This document shows, piece by piece, positions 25,473 to 35,694 of a stretch of 64,000 bases of DNA. This stretch comes from Arthrobacter sp. DNA4 (lineage in GTDB: Bacteria; Actinomycetota; Actinomycetes; Actinomycetales; Micrococcaceae), in the NCBI RefSeq assembly GCF_024362385.1, contig NZ_CP101466.1, positions 3,596,001 through 3,660,000 of the forward strand. Reading direction: 5' to 3'. The first letter of the stretch is position 1, and each line of letters begins with the position of its first letter. The notes under the pieces were generated by a model. It ran no database searches. It was not told the DNA's origin and saw only the letters and a program-made list of their open reading frames with translations. A program made the translations under genes and the position numbers.

Positions 25473-26903
25473 TCACAGTTCGCCGGGCTTTTGCAGCAGT
25501 TCGTCGATGCGGGCCAGGAAACGCCCGCCGCGCAGCCCGTCGCTCACCCGGTGGTCCGCGGACAGCGTGGCGATGGCCGCGTGCCGGATGCCAAGCATCC
25601 CGTTGTGCGCCCAGGGCTGCTCCAAAACCTTGCCGAAGCCCACCATGGCCACCTGTGGCGGGTAGATCACCCCGTACACGCTTTCAACGCCGAGATCGCC
25701 CAGATTGGTCACGGTGAGGGTGGGGTCGGCCATCTCCGCGCGCTGCAGCCGGCCCGCCCTGGCCCGGCCCACCAGGTCGCGCAGCTGGTCCATGAGCTCA
25801 TCGAGCGTCAGGGTGTCGGCGTCGTGCAGGGCCGGGGCCACCAGGCCGCCGTGCCGCAATGCCACCGCCACGCCCAGATGCACCGCGGCGCTGGGCTGGA
25901 AGGCGCCCTTGGTGAAGAACCCGTTCATGTCCGGTACCTCCTTGGCCGCGAGCGCGGTGGCCTTCAGCAGCAGGGCGGATGGCACCAGCCGGGACGAGAC
26001 CGGCCGCTGCTGGTTGGCGCCCTGCATCCACGCCATCGCCGCCGCCAGGTCCAGGGTGGTGGACAGGTAGTAGTGCGGGATCTCCTTCTTGGACCGGGAC
26101 ATCAGCGAGCCGATTGCCTGCCGCAGGGTTTCCGCCTTGCTGCCGGTGTCCTTCCTGCCGCGCCGTGGCGCTTCCTCCGCGGCTTTGTGCGGCGGTTCGG
26201 CAACTGGAGCTTCCGACGGCGGTGCTTCCGCCGGTTCCTCCGCCGCACGTTCGCTGGGTGCCCGCTTGCTGGGCGCTTCTTCCTTGGGCGCCCGTTCCCG
26301 GGGAGGCACTGCGGCAAGCACGTCTTCCTCCGTCACGGCACCACCGGGACCGGTGCCCGCGATGGCCTGCAGGTCGACGCCCAGCTCCGCGGCCAGCCGG
26401 CGGGCCAGCGGCGAGGACCGCACCCGGTGGGCTGCGCTTTCCACCGGCACGTCGCTCTCCGCGGCCGGAGCAGCCCTGGCGGAGGTGCCGGACGCAGCGG
26501 CGGCGCGTTCGACGTCGGCCCGGGTCACTTCGCCGCCGGGACCGCTCCCGCTGATGCGTCCGACGTCGACCCCCAGGGTGTGCGCCAGGTGCCGCACCGG
26601 TGGCGGGGCCTTGGTGCCCGGCTCCGGTTCCGGTGGCGGGATTCTCGCCGGCGGCGGGATTTCGGCCGGGGTGGCGGTGATCCTGGCGATGGGGGTGCCC
26701 ACGTCCACGGTGTCGCCAATGTCCACCAGGAACTCGGCCACCACGCCTTCCTGGAACGACTCGATGTCCATGACGGTCTTGTCGGTGTCCACGGCCGCCA
26801 CGAGGTCGCCCTTGTGGACGTAGTCCCCGGGTTTGACCAGCCACTCCACCACCTTGCCGTGCTCCATGTCCGCGCCCAGGGACGGCATCCGGAACTCATC
26901 CAC
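25473..26903 (-). CDS. 2-oxoacid dehydrogenase E2 (dihydrolipoyl acyltransferase)
   Basis: 476 residues. Lipoyl domain at 1-80 with lipoyl Lys42 in [11 protein letters not shown]. Two peripheral subunit-binding domains follow, ending [13 protein letters not shown] and [13 protein letters not shown]; one is the usual number. A Pro/Glu/Ala-rich linker comes next, then the catalytic domain with ADHRVSDG (His451). It transfers the acyl group from E1 to CoA. The GTG at 26903 gives the normal [13 protein letters not shown] beginning and overlaps the E1beta stop by 8 bases; ATG 26888 is the alternative. No E3 gene is nearby, so a housekeeping dihydrolipoyl dehydrogenase must serve it. Confidence 0.9.
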   Translation of the reverse strand: MDEFRMPSLGADMEHGKVVEWLVKPGDYVHKGDLVAAVDTDKTVMDIESFQEGVVAEFLVDIGDTVDVGTPIARITATPAEIPPPARIPPPEPEPGTKAPPPVRHLAHTLGVDVGRISGSGPGGEVTRADVERAAAASGTSARAAPAAESDVPVESAAHRVRSSPLARRLAAELGVDLQAIAGTGPGGAVTEEDVLAAVPPRERAPKEEAPSKRAPSERAAEEPAEAPPSEAPVAEPPHKAAEEAPRRGRKDTGSKAETLRQAIGSLMSRSKKEIPHYYLSTTLDLAAAMAWMQGANQQRPVSSRLVPSALLLKATALAAKEVPDMNGFFTKGAFQPSAAVHLGVAVALRHGGLVAPALHDADTLTLDELMDQLRDLVGRARAGRLQRAEMADPTLTVTNLGDLGVESVYGVIYPPQVAMVGFGKVLEQPWAHNGMLGIRHAAIATLSADHRVSDGLRGGRFLARIDELLQKPGEL

Positions 26904-27876
26904 CGGCGCCCACGGCCCTTCGTGCGGCGGCCATGACCCGCTCCACCGACGGCAGCGCCGCCTGCTCCAGGTGCTTGGCGTAGGGGACGGGGACCTCCAG
27001 GCTGCACACCCGCTCCACGGGGGCGTCCAGGTCGAAGAAGGCCTGTTCACAGATCCGGGCCGCGATCTCGGCAGAGATGCTGCCGCTGCGCCAGCCCTCG
27101 TCCACCACCACGGCCCGGTGCGTCCTGGCCACGCTGTCCATGATGGTGTGGGCGTCCAGCGGCCGCAGGGTGCGCAGGTCGATGACGTCGGCGTCGATGC
27201 CCTCCCCGTCCAGTTGCTCCGCGGCCTCCAGCACCAGGGGCAGGGTGCCGCCGTAGGTGATGAGCGTAATGGCGTCCCCTTCGCGCAGGAGCGTTGCCTT
27301 GTCGATGTCCACGGCGCCGGCATCGTCGTCGAGCTCCCCCGCGACGTTGTACAGCGAGCCGTGTTCGAAGATCAGCACCGGGTCCGGGTCCTGCAGCGCG
27401 GTCCACAGCATCCCGCGGGCGTCCGCCAGCGTGGCCGGGGCCAGGATGCGCAGCCCCGGGATGTGCGCGTACCAGCCTTCCAGGCTGTGTGAGTGCTGCG
27501 CCCCCAGCTGGCGGCCGGCGCCGGTGGTCATCCGGATGACGATGGGCACGTTGAACTGGCCACCTGACATGTGCAGGAGCGTGGCGGCGTTGTTGATGAT
27601 CTGGTCCAGCGCCAGCAGGCTGAAGTTGACGGTCATGATTTCGACGACGGGCCGCATCCCGCCCAGCGCCGCGCCGATCCCCGCGCCCACGAACCCGGAT
27701 TCGGAGAGGGGCGTGTCGCGGATCCGGTCAGGCCCGAATTCCTCCAGCAGGCCCAGGCTCACGGCGAAGCTGCCGCCGTACCGGCCCACGTCCTCACCCA
27801 TGAGGAACACCCGCTCGTCGCGCTTCATGGCATCGCGGAGGGCCGCGCGCATGGCTTCCCGGTACGTGGTTTTCAT
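26896..27876 (-). CDS. 2-oxoacid dehydrogenase E1 beta subunit
   Basis: 326 residues, full length. Transketolase pyrimidine-binding domain followed by the C-terminal domain; [10 protein letters not shown] is the cofactor-activating Glu motif and [20 protein letters not shown] is the subunit interface typical of pyruvate and acetoin dehydrogenase beta chains. Pairs with the alpha subunit to decarboxylate a 2-oxoacid with thiamine diphosphate. Starts in an ATGA overlap with the alpha gene. Confidence 0.93.
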   Translation of the reverse strand: MKTTYREAMRAALRDAMKRDERVFLMGEDVGRYGGSFAVSLGLLEEFGPDRIRDTPLSESGFVGAGIGAALGGMRPVVEIMTVNFSLLALDQIINNAATLLHMSGGQFNVPIVIRMTTGAGRQLGAQHSHSLEGWYAHIPGLRILAPATLADARGMLWTALQDPDPVLIFEHGSLYNVAGELDDDAGAVDIDKATLLREGDAITLITYGGTLPLVLEAAEQLDGEGIDADVIDLRTLRPLDAHTIMDSVARTHRAVVVDEGWRSGSISAEIAARICEQAFFDLDAPVERVCSLEVPVPYAKHLEQAALPSVERVMAAARRAVGAGG

Positions 27877-28934
27877 CCTGCAGCCCCGCCTTTCCCTGCT
27901 GTCGTGCCCCGTTCCTCCGGACCCCCGCCGCCTGCGCTGGCGTCGTCCGGCCGGTCGCTGTAGACGAACCGGCTGAGCTCGGACACCGGCTCCGGCGTCC
28001 CGTTTTCGGCAAATCCGACGGCGGTGCTGATCTCAGCGTCCACGTCCGCCTGCAGCGCGGCCCAGTCCTTCTCGGGCAGCTGGCCCGCCGCCTGCATGGC
28101 GGCCCGCAACAGGCTGATGGGGTCCCGTTCCATCCACCGGGTCACCTCGGATTTCTCCCGGTACAGCTCGGGATCGAACATGGAGTGGGCGCGGAACCGG
28201 TACGTGCGCAGCTCCAGGAAGTGCGGGCCGCCGCCGGACCGCACGGCGTCCACGGCGCGCCGGGCGGCCTCCTCAACGGCGAGCACGTCCATGCCGTCCA
28301 CCGCCCACGCCGAGATCTCGTAGCCGTCCGCCTTGAGCGCGATGTCCGTCTGGGATTCGGAGCGGCCCAGCGCGGTGCCCATGGCGTAGAGGTTGTTTTC
28401 GCAGCAGAACAGCACCGGCAGCTGCCACAGCGCGGCCAGGTTCATGCTTTCGTGGAACTCGCCTTCGGCCACAGCGCCTTCGCCGAAGAAGCAGACGGTC
28501 ACCCGTTGACGCCCAGCCATCCGGTCCGCGAGGGCCAGCCCGACGGCGAGTGGCAGCCCGCTTACCACGATGGCGTTTCCGCCGTAGAAGCGGGTGGCGG
28601 CGTCAAAGAGGTGCATGGAGCCGCCCCGACCCCGGCAGCAGCCCTCCGCGTGGCCGTACATTTCGGCGAGGATGGCCCCGGCGGAGACGCCGCGCAGCAA
28701 GGCGTGCCCGTGTTCGCGGTAGGTGGCCACCACGGCGTCCTCCGGCTCCAGGGCTTCCATCACCCCTGCCGCCACGGCCTCCTCGCCGATGTAGACGTGC
28801 AGGAAGCCGCGGATCTTGGCGGCACTGTAGAGCTCGATGCATTTCTCCTCGAGCCTGCGCACCCGCAGCATTTGCCGCAGCAGGTGCACTGCGTGCTCCG
28901 CGTCCGGGATGCCCTGGCTCCTCAGCGTGGTCAT
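27873..28934 (-). CDS. 2-oxoacid dehydrogenase E1 alpha subunit
   Basis: 353 residues. The thiamine diphosphate/magnesium motif runs from [15 protein letters not shown] to NNLYAMGT (a GEG variant of GDG, with NN at the end). The phosphorylation-loop-like [14 protein letters not shown] is conserved. The GEEAVAAGV start region and [11 protein letters not shown] are typical of pyruvate/acetoin-type alpha subunits. The C-terminus carries an extra Gly/Asp-rich tail of about 25 residues. The gene overlaps the acetyl-CoA synthetase stop by ATGA, tying the complex to acyl-CoA metabolism. Confidence 0.93.
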   Translation of the reverse strand: MTTLRSQGIPDAEHAVHLLRQMLRVRRLEEKCIELYSAAKIRGFLHVYIGEEAVAAGVMEALEPEDAVVATYREHGHALLRGVSAGAILAEMYGHAEGCCRGRGGSMHLFDAATRFYGGNAIVVSGLPLAVGLALADRMAGRQRVTVCFFGEGAVAEGEFHESMNLAALWQLPVLFCCENNLYAMGTALGRSESQTDIALKADGYEISAWAVDGMDVLAVEEAARRAVDAVRSGGGPHFLELRTYRFRAHSMFDPELYREKSEVTRWMERDPISLLRAAMQAAGQLPEKDWAALQADVDAEISTAVGFAENGTPEPVSELSRFVYSDRPDDASAGGGGPEERGTTAGKGGAAG

Positions 28935-30766
28935 GGCTGGTCCTTCAGCGGCACGGCAGGCCCGGCCGGGGACTCAAGCGTTGAGGTATCGCCCTCCGGC
29001 AGCCCCAGCTCGCGGGACTTCAGGAGCCGGCGCAGGATCTTGCCGCTGCGCGTCTTGGGCAGGGTGGTGGTGAAGTCCAGCAGCCTCGGGGCAACGGCGG
29101 CGCCCAGCCGTTTCCGCGCGAAGCCGATGATGTCCAGCTGGAGCTCCTCCGTGGGCTCGTTGCCGGGTTTGAGTTCCACGAAGGCCTTGACCACCTCACC
29201 GGCCACGGGGTCCGGGACGCCGATCACGCCGGCCTCGGCCACGGCCGGGTGCTCCATGAGGCAGCTTTCCACCTCAAAGGGGCCGATCAGGTGGCCGGAT
29301 GACTTGATCACGTCGTCGCCGCGGCCCACGAACCAGAAGTAGCCGTCGCCGTCGCGCTTTGCCAGGTCGCCGGTGAGGTACCAGCCGCCGGCGAAACACC
29401 GCCGGTAGCGCTCCTCCTCATTGAGGTAGCCGCGGAACATGGACGGCCACCCGGGGCGCAGCGCCAGCTCGCCCATGGTGTCCGGCCCGGTGACCAGGAC
29501 TGCCTGGCCGTCTTTGACGATGGGTTTGCCGTCGGCGTCGCGCGCCACCAGGGCCGCCTCGATGCCGGGCAGCGGCCGGCCCATGGAGCCGGGCCGAATG
29601 TCCATGGCCGGGTAGTTGGCGATCATGATCCCCCCGGTTTCGGTCTGCCACCAGTTGTCGTGCACGGGCAGGCCCAGGACGTCCTGGCCCCACACCACGG
29701 CCTCCGGGTTCAGCGGCTCCCCCACGCTGGCGATGAAGCGCAGCGCGGACAGGTCATGGCCCGCAGCGCGGCCGGCGCCGGCCTTCATAAGCATCCGCAG
29801 CGCCGTGGGCGCGGTGTACCAGACGGTGACGTGCTGCTCCGCGAGGATCCGGTACCAGCGGTCGGCGTCCAGTTCCTCCTCGTCCACGATGGCGGTGACC
29901 CCGTGCACCAGCGGGGCGATGATGCCGTAGGACGTGCCGGTCACCCAGCCCGGATCGGCGGTGCACCAGTAGATGTCGTCCGGGTGCAGGTCCAGCGCGA
30001 AGCGGCCGGTGGCGTAATGCGCGGCGACGGCGTCGTGGACATGGATGGCGCCCTTGGGCGTGCCGGTGGTGCCGCTGGTGAAGTGCAGCAGGGCCATGTC
30101 CTCGGGCTGGGTGTCAGCGATCTCCCCGATGGGATCAGCCTGGGCCAGGAGTGCGGCCAGGTCCAGGGTTTCCGGTTCGGGACTGCCGTCGGCGTCCACC
30201 AGCAGGACGTGGCGGAGGCCGGGCAGGGCGTCCCGGACCGGCGCCACCTTCCTGCGGTACAGCGCCCTGGTGGTCAGCAGTAGCCGGCCCGTTCCGAGGT
30301 GCAGCCGCTGCCGCACCGGCTCGGGGCCGAAGGCGGAGAAGAGCGGGCAGAAGACGCTGCCGTTCTTGAAGGTGCCCAGCACGGCGGTGTACAGCGCGGG
30401 GCTGCGGCCCAGGAGCGAAAAGACCCGTTCGCCGCGCCCCACCCCCAGGCTCTGCAGCACGGCCGCGAACCTGCCGGACCCGTCCGCAAGGCCGCCGTAG
30501 GTCAGGGAGCGGGTGCCGCCGTCGGCCATCACGAACCTCAGCGCCTCCTTGCCGCCGCGCCCTTCCGCCACGTGCCGGTCCACGGCCTCGTAGGCGATGT
30601 TCAGGCCCCGGCCTCCGGGCAGCCCGGCCAGCGCCTGCCGTGCCTGGTCCCAGCTGAAGTCCCGCCGGGCGGCATCGTAATCCAGCAGGTTGGGCTGGAC
30701 CGGGAAGGCGCCCACATCCTTGGTGATGGCAGGCCAGCGCGTGGAACCCTCAACTCCGGCGGTCAT
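28931..30766 (-). CDS. acsA: Acetyl-CoA synthetase-like acyl-CoA ligase
   Basis: About 611 residues of the adenylate-forming family. The ATP-binding loop is [19 protein letters not shown]; the [17 protein letters not shown] motif with Trp-Trp indicates a small acyl substrate such as acetate or propionate; [16 protein letters not shown] is the hinge and [12 protein letters not shown] carries the acetylatable catalytic Lys. The start was placed at ATG 30766 behind AGAGGAG; ATGs at 30784 and 30787 are alternatives. It feeds acetyl-CoA into the same pool as the downstream dehydrogenase complex. Confidence 0.9.
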   Translation of the reverse strand: MTAGVEGSTRWPAITKDVGAFPVQPNLLDYDAARRDFSWDQARQALAGLPGGRGLNIAYEAVDRHVAEGRGGKEALRFVMADGGTRSLTYGGLADGSGRFAAVLQSLGVGRGERVFSLLGRSPALYTAVLGTFKNGSVFCPLFSAFGPEPVRQRLHLGTGRLLLTTRALYRRKVAPVRDALPGLRHVLLVDADGSPEPETLDLAALLAQADPIGEIADTQPEDMALLHFTSGTTGTPKGAIHVHDAVAAHYATGRFALDLHPDDIYWCTADPGWVTGTSYGIIAPLVHGVTAIVDEEELDADRWYRILAEQHVTVWYTAPTALRMLMKAGAGRAAGHDLSALRFIASVGEPLNPEAVVWGQDVLGLPVHDNWWQTETGGIMIANYPAMDIRPGSMGRPLPGIEAALVARDADGKPIVKDGQAVLVTGPDTMGELALRPGWPSMFRGYLNEEERYRRCFAGGWYLTGDLAKRDGDGYFWFVGRGDDVIKSSGHLIGPFEVESCLMEHPAVAEAGVIGVPDPVAGEVVKAFVELKPGNEPTEELQLDIIGFARKRLGAAVAPRLLDFTTTLPKTRSGKILRRLLKSRELGLPEGDTSTLESPAGPAVPLKDQP

Positions 30767-30804
30767 GGTGCTCCTCTGGTCCATCATGTTCCTTTGATTG
30801 GGGG

Positions 30805-32152
30805 CTAGAACCCCGTGGGCTCGGTCTCAAACTCGGGTTCGCCGGGCTGGTATTCATGGTGCAGCGGCCGCAGCGCCTCGGTCCGCGGATGCCAGAACAG
30901 GGCGTCGTAGCGGTCCCCCATCCGGGTGGGCACGTAGTTGCCCCTCTCCCGGGGCGGGTTGTACACCACCCCGATGGCCCGGTGTCCGCGCCAGGACTTG
31001 AGCCACGGGCCCGTCCGGTCCGCCCCGAACACCAGCACGGAGGGGTCCCCCAGCGCCTCGTTGAGGAGGTCCTCATGGCTGCCGTGCACCGCCGCCGGAA
31101 CCTTCATGACCCATTCCGGGGAGCCCCATGATTCGGCCGCCGTGACGGACCCGGCGAAGGACGCGAACCCAGCCAGCACCACTTCGCCGGGATGGCGCTG
31201 GCGGACCAACTGCCCGATGTTGACCATCCCGTCGTGGGCCATGTCCGTGGCACGGGCATCGCCCACATGCGTGTTGTGGGCCCACACCAGCCCCTTGGAG
31301 CCGGGCCCGTGGTGGCGGGAGATGCGGTCGATGGTGTCGCTCATGTGGTGATCACGGATGTTCCAGGACTGCTGGTCACCGCGGACCATGGTCCGGTAGT
31401 AGCGTTCGGCGTTGGTGGCCACAATGGCGTTCTGCACGGCATCAAAAGCCGCCGGATCGTCCTGCATCCGGCCCAGCGCCTGCCGCCGGACGGCCGCGAG
31501 CAAGGCCACCACGTCCGCTTCGCAGGACTGCGGGACCAGGCGGCTGCTCAGCGCATACCGCTGCGGATCCTCGCGGAACGGGATAAAGCAGTGCCAGGCA
31601 TGCAGTGCCGCCGGGAGGGCCTCACTGGCGTTGGCCTCCAGCCAGGCGAAGATTTCCCGCAGCGAGTCCCACAGTGAGTAGACGTCCAGGCCGTAGAAGC
31701 CCGTCCGCTGGTGCTCCGGAAGGCGCAGGTTCCATGCGCGCAGCCAGGTGAGGAATTCCGCCACCTCGTGGTTGGCCCACATCCACGTGGGCCACCGCTC
31801 AAAGCTACCAGCAGCCGCGGGCGTCCATGTCCTGCCCGGCCTCGCCCCGGACCCAGCGGTTGATGCGCCAGCAGTCGGGCCAGTCGCCCTCCACGCCGAT
31901 CCAGGTGAAGCCGTACTCCTCGATCAGGCGGCGGCTGAGCAGCGCCCGCCAATGGTAGTACTCCTGGGTGCCGTGGGATGCCTCGCCCAGGCACACGAAG
32001 CGGGCCGGTGCGGCGAGGCGGACCAGCGGTTCGAGGTCGTCGGCCGTGGCCAGGGGGTGGGCCAGGCTGCGGATCTGGGCGGCTTCCGCGGCACGTTCCG
32101 CCCCCCGTTCCTCCCAGCGGCCGGTGCCGGTGTTGCTTACCGAAGTGTTCAT
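30805..32152 (-). pseudogene. Erythromycin esterase-family protein, interrupted by a frameshift
   Basis: Two frames together encode one erythromycin-esterase (EreA/EreB-like) protein of about 449 residues. The N-terminal part (32152 to 31805, 115 residues) has CLGEASHGTQEYY, the catalytic Glu-His region, and ends at a TAG after GQDMDARGCW. The rest (from about 31815 down) reads AAGSFERWPTWMWANHEVAEF when shifted, directly continuing the family pattern, with HNTHVGDARATDM and WAHNTHV metal/catalytic histidines later. Two bases appear lost near 31812. The full span is 1348 bases, two short of a multiple of three. True substrates of chromosomal members are unknown. It begins in an ATGA overlap with the preceding gene. 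Confidence 0.85.
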
Positions 32153-33498
32153 TCCCTGGCCTCCGGCGCGTGCCGCCCCACCGGGGAGGGCAGGAGGTAG
32201 TGCCGGAACCAGTCCGCGGCAAGGGTGGCCGCCATGGCAAGGGTGCCGGGTTCCTCGAAGAGGTGCGTGGCTCCCGGGACGATCTCCAGCCGGGTGGGCG
32301 CCTGCATGCGCGCCATGGCCTGCCGGTTAAGGGCCAGCACCTGGGTGTCGGCACCACCAACAATCAGGAGGGTGGGGGCTTTTACGGCAGCGAGGCGGGG
32401 ACCGGCCAGGTCCGGCCTGCCGCCGCGGGAGACGACGGCGGCAACCTGGGCGCCGGGTTCGGCCGCCGCCCACAGTGCAGCGGCCGCGCCGGTGCTGGCC
32501 CCGAAGTAGCCGATCCGCCCGGCGGAGCCATCGTGCCGCGCCTCCAGCCAGTGGGTGGCGGAGGAAAGGCGGCGGGCCAGCAGGCCGATATCGAACACGT
32601 TGGCCCGGTTGACCTCCTCCTCGGGCGTGAGCAGGTCAAGGAGCAGCGTGCCCAGGCCGGCACCGTGCAGCACCGAGGCGACAAAGCGGTTGCGGGGGCT
32701 GTGCCTGCTGCTGCCGCTGCCATGGGCAAAGAGGACCGTGCCGTCGCACCGCGCCGGCAGGTAGAGGCTGCCGCGCAGGACCGCCTTTCCATCGGGAATT
32801 TCGACGTCGTCCTCCAGGCTGCCGTCTCCCCGGTACCCGTCGTTGTGGTGCGCCGGGGCGGCAGCGGCGTCCAGCAGCTGCACCACCTCGCTGTCCTCGG
32901 TGGGTGAGAAGTCCCGGTAGTAGTAGCCCACGGCCTGGAAGTCCTGGGGCGAAAGGAGGCAGACGACGTCGTCCGGTTCCTTGAGCTCCACAATGGCGCG
33001 GGCGGGGGCAACGGGAACGGCAAGGATGACCCTGGCAGCGCCGAGATGGCGGGCCACCTGGCAGGCCGCGCGGGCGGTGGATCCGGTGGCAATGCCGTCG
33101 TCGACAATGACCACCGTGCGCCCGGTCAGGTCGATCCGCCGGCGCCCCTGCCGGAACCTGGCCACCCTGCTTTCCAGCAAGGCGCGTTCCTGCCGCTCCA
33201 CCTGCTGCAGGTCTTCCTGGGAGACCCGGGCCATCGAGATGGTGCGCGGGTCAAGGACGCGGACGTTGCCCTCCCCGATCGCCCCCATGGCCACCTCGGG
33301 CTGGAACGGAACCCCCAGTTTCCGCACCACGATCACGTCCAGCGGCGCTTCGAGGGCTTTGGCTACCTCGAACGCCACGGGGACGCCGCCCCGTGGCAGG
33401 CCCAGCACCACGACATCCTGGCCGCGCAGGCCGGCCAACCGCTTGCCCAGCCGCCGCCCGGCGTCGGACCTGTCATGAAACGAAGCCATCGCCGTCAC
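32149..33498 (-). CDS. Phosphoribosyltransferase-dienelactone hydrolase fusion
   Basis: 449 residues, two enzymes in one. Residues 1-215 are a type I phosphoribosyltransferase with PRPP loop VVIVDDGIATGSTARA and an N-terminal VVLGLPRGGVPVAFEVA. Residues about 235-440 are an alpha/beta hydrolase with nucleophile elbow FGASTGAAAAL and catalytic Asp/His in GGADTQVL and GATHLFEE. Such fusions and relatives fused to erythromycin esterase belong to the DosR dormancy regulon in mycobacteria (Rv0571c and Rv2030c types). The substrate is unknown. The GTG start overlaps the previous stop (GTGA); ATG 33489 is possible. Confidence 0.9.
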   Translation of the reverse strand: MTAMASFHDRSDAGRRLGKRLAGLRGQDVVVLGLPRGGVPVAFEVAKALEAPLDVIVVRKLGVPFQPEVAMGAIGEGNVRVLDPRTISMARVSQEDLQQVERQERALLESRVARFRQGRRRIDLTGRTVVIVDDGIATGSTARAACQVARHLGAARVILAVPVAPARAIVELKEPDDVVCLLSPQDFQAVGYYYRDFSPTEDSEVVQLLDAAAAPAHHNDGYRGDGSLEDDVEIPDGKAVLRGSLYLPARCDGTVLFAHGSGSSRHSPRNRFVASVLHGAGLGTLLLDLLTPEEEVNRANVFDIGLLARRLSSATHWLEARHDGSAGRIGYFGASTGAAAALWAAAEPGAQVAAVVSRGGRPDLAGPRLAAVKAPTLLIVGGADTQVLALNRQAMARMQAPTRLEIVPGATHLFEEPGTLAMAATLAADWFRHYLLPSPVGRHAPEARE

Positions 33499-33842
33499 CC
33501 GTTGTGTGTGATGTCTTCCCCGGGCAGCGCTGCCACCGCGGGGTTCCAGGTCATCCGGAGGACGAAGTGGGCATCGGAACTGCTCTTGGCAATCACCGCC
33601 CCTGCGTCCCCCGCAAGCTTCACGCCGAACTCGATCTGGATCTGTTCGGGGGTAAGTTCCGCCATGGCCTCCAGTGCTGCGCGGGCAGCGGGGCGGACGC
33701 TGGCAAGTGCATCTTCCAGGCGCCTGCCCGTGTCCAGGATCCCCTGTTCGTTGCGCGCGGGATGATCCACGCCGTAGCTGTTGTCCGCAGCCTCAACGAG
33801 CACGGTTCCGGATCCCACTTCGTAGCGCAGCACTTCGGTCAT
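33495..33842 (-). CDS. CU044_2847 family (Trypco1 domain) protein
   Basis: 115 residues matching the trypsin-co-occurring domain 1 pattern: a beta hairpin start (MTEVLRYEVGSGTVLVEAAD), a helix containing RPAARAALEAMAEL, then the conserved PEQIQIEFGVKLAGDAGAVIAKSSSDAHF. Members are often linked to trypsin-like proteases or signalling modules in conflict and stress systems. Its presence in a metabolic operon is unusual. It is coupled to the fusion enzyme by a GTGA overlap. Confidence 0.8.
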   Translation of the reverse strand: MTEVLRYEVGSGTVLVEAADNSYGVDHPARNEQGILDTGRRLEDALASVRPAARAALEAMAELTPEQIQIEFGVKLAGDAGAVIAKSSSDAHFVLRMTWNPAVAALPGEDITHNG

Positions 33843-33857
33843 GGCGGATTCCTCCTG

Positions 33858-34214
33858 CTAATGCGAGACGCGGTAGGTGTGGCGGAGGTCGGTGCTGGGC
33901 TTAATGGCCACTGCTGTTACCACCAGTGCCACCGCCCCTGCGATCCATGACGTCCAGGCTGCGCCCGTTGCGCCCGTGTATGTCCCAAGCCATGGCGAGA
34001 GGACCAGTCCTGCGGCGAGGATGGCCTGCACGTATTCCATGGCCGGAGTTCCCGGCATGGCCAGGTTGATGATGCCGCTGACCACCAGGAGCCCGCCGAA
34101 GACGAGCATCAGGGTGGTGGACATGTTTTGCTGCCGCGTGAACAGGACCGCCACCGCGGTGAAGAGTCCGGCGGCGACCGCTACATAGTCCTGCCACCGA
34201 TACCACTTTTTCAC
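33858..34214 (-). CDS. SPW-repeat membrane protein
   Basis: 118 residues, four hydrophobic helices. The SPW motif appears in LVLSPWLGTYTG, and the first half has the related VVSGIINLAMPG turn. Function of the family is unknown. It is the first gene of the ten-gene minus-strand cluster, with GAAAGGAA as ribosome site, and lies about 100 bases downstream of a DosR-like box. Confidence 0.85.
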   Translation of the reverse strand: MKKWYRWQDYVAVAAGLFTAVAVLFTRQQNMSTTLMLVFGGLLVVSGIINLAMPGTPAMEYVQAILAAGLVLSPWLGTYTGATGAAWTSWIAGAVALVVTAVAIKPSTDLRHTYRVSH

Positions 34215-34316
34215 TGAACTTTCCTTTCTGATGTGGGCAGGACGCGTTGTGCGTTTCCAGCCCGCGGGCCTCAGCTTCCCGCGATTTAAGTCAACGCCTG
34301 CCGGTCATCCCCTTGT

Positions 34317-34331
34317 AGGGCAGAAAGACCT
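34317..34331 (-). promoter_or_regulatory. Degenerate DosR-like box upstream of the dormancy-like cluster
   Basis: On the minus strand the bases read AGGTCTTTCTGCCCT. Compared with the mycobacterial DosR consensus GGGACTTNNGNCCCT, 9 of 12 fixed positions agree. It lies 103 bases before the first gene. One degenerate 15-mer can occur by chance, so the call is weak. Confidence 0.3.
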
Positions 34332-34466
34332 AGGGCGGCCCCGCACCTGCCGTCACCCCGATTCCCTGCCAACTCACAGCAATTGCCCCTGCAAAACGCG
34401 GTTACGGTGTGCAAGAGTGGCGGCAGCGCTGGGGCGCAGGTGAAGAACAGACCGCGGAGGCCGCCC

Positions 34467-35693
34467 GTGAACCGAAGATCAGTCCGTCCCTCCGCTGCCA
34501 TGCGGCTTCCTTCCCCCGCGCTGGCGCCCGTGCTGGCGCTGCTCCTGACCGCGCTGGTGGCGTGCCAGGCGCCGACGCCCGCACCGGCGCCGCAGACTGC
34601 CACACCGTCCGGCGATGCCACCCCGTCATCCAGCGCGCCGGCAACACCCACGGCAGGCGCAAAACCCACGGCAGGCACAAGCTCCACGGCGAAGCCGGGG
34701 GACGCGGGAAAACCGGCCGGAACACCGCAGCACATCTTCGTGATCAACCTGGAGAACAAGGGGTACAGCAGTGTTTGGGGTGACAATTCCCCCGCTCCGT
34801 ACCTCTCCGGAACCCTCCGGAAGAAGGGCGTGCTGCTGAAGAACTACTACGGGATCGCCCACAACTCGCTGCCCAACTACCTGGCCCAAGTCTCCGGCCA
34901 GCGGCCCAACGACAGCACGGAACTGGACTGCCACACGTACACCGAGTTCAACGCCACGGGCACTGATCCGGACGGAACGCTGCAGGGCGATGGCTGCGTT
35001 TACCCGGAGGACACCCAAACCGTGGCCGGGCAGCTGGCGGCGCAGGGCAAGACGTGGAAGGGCTACATGGAGGATATGCAGCAGCCGTGCGAGCATCCGG
35101 TCCTGGGTGAGGCGGACAACCACATCAGGGCCACGCCGGAGGAGCAGTACTCCACGCACCACAACCCCTTCATGTACTTCCGCTCCATCACGTCGTCCCC
35201 GGACTGCGCCCGTAACGTGGTCAACTTCTCCGTGCTCAAGAACGACCTGAAATCCGTGGACACCACCCCCAACCTGGCCTACATCACGCCCAACCTGTGC
35301 CACGACGGGCATGACGGCACGTGCGCCGACGGCTCTGACGGCGGCCTGGGGACAGCGGACGACTGGCTCAAGAAGCAGGTGCCGGCCATCCTGTCGTCAC
35401 CGGCGTACAAGCAGGACGGCATGCTGGTGATCACCTTCGACGAGGCCGAGGGCGACACAACCGGCCCCTCCGAGGGCGACCCTGGAGTCCCGGCCGGGGG
35501 GACGGCCGGAGGAAGGGTGGGTGCCCTGGTTCTTTCCCCGTTCGCGGTTGCCGGCACTTCCTCGGACCGGCCCTACAACCACTACAGCCTGCTGGCCACC
35601 ATCGAGGACCTCTTCCACCTCCCGCGCCTGGGGCTGGCCGGTGATCCCGGCGTTAGGACGTTCGGGGACGACGTCTACCGGAAGGAATCCTAA
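34467..35693 (+). CDS. Secreted phosphoesterase (acid phosphatase/phospholipase C family), lipoprotein
   Basis: About 408 residues. Signal peptide with lipobox ALVAC, so it should be lipid-anchored outside the membrane. A low-complexity Ala/Pro/Thr linker follows, then the phosphoesterase domain: HIFVINLENKGYSSVWG (metal ligands), YYGIAHNSLPNYLAQVSG, ITFDEAEGD and PYNHYSLLATIEDLF. This is the alkaline-phosphatase-like fold of AcpA and PLC relatives; it probably releases phosphate from esters. Start GTG 34467 follows GGAGG at 6 bases; ATG 34500 is an alternative. A paralog starts one base after its stop. Confidence 0.88.
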   Translation: MNRRSVRPSAAMRLPSPALAPVLALLLTALVACQAPTPAPAPQTATPSGDATPSSSAPATPTAGAKPTAGTSSTAKPGDAGKPAGTPQHIFVINLENKGYSSVWGDNSPAPYLSGTLRKKGVLLKNYYGIAHNSLPNYLAQVSGQRPNDSTELDCHTYTEFNATGTDPDGTLQGDGCVYPEDTQTVAGQLAAQGKTWKGYMEDMQQPCEHPVLGEADNHIRATPEEQYSTHHNPFMYFRSITSSPDCARNVVNFSVLKNDLKSVDTTPNLAYITPNLCHDGHDGTCADGSDGGLGTADDWLKKQVPAILSSPAYKQDGMLVITFDEAEGDTTGPSEGDPGVPAGGTAGGRVGALVLSPFAVAGTSSDRPYNHYSLLATIEDLFHLPRLGLAGDPGVRTFGDDVYRKES

Positions 35694-35694
35694 G

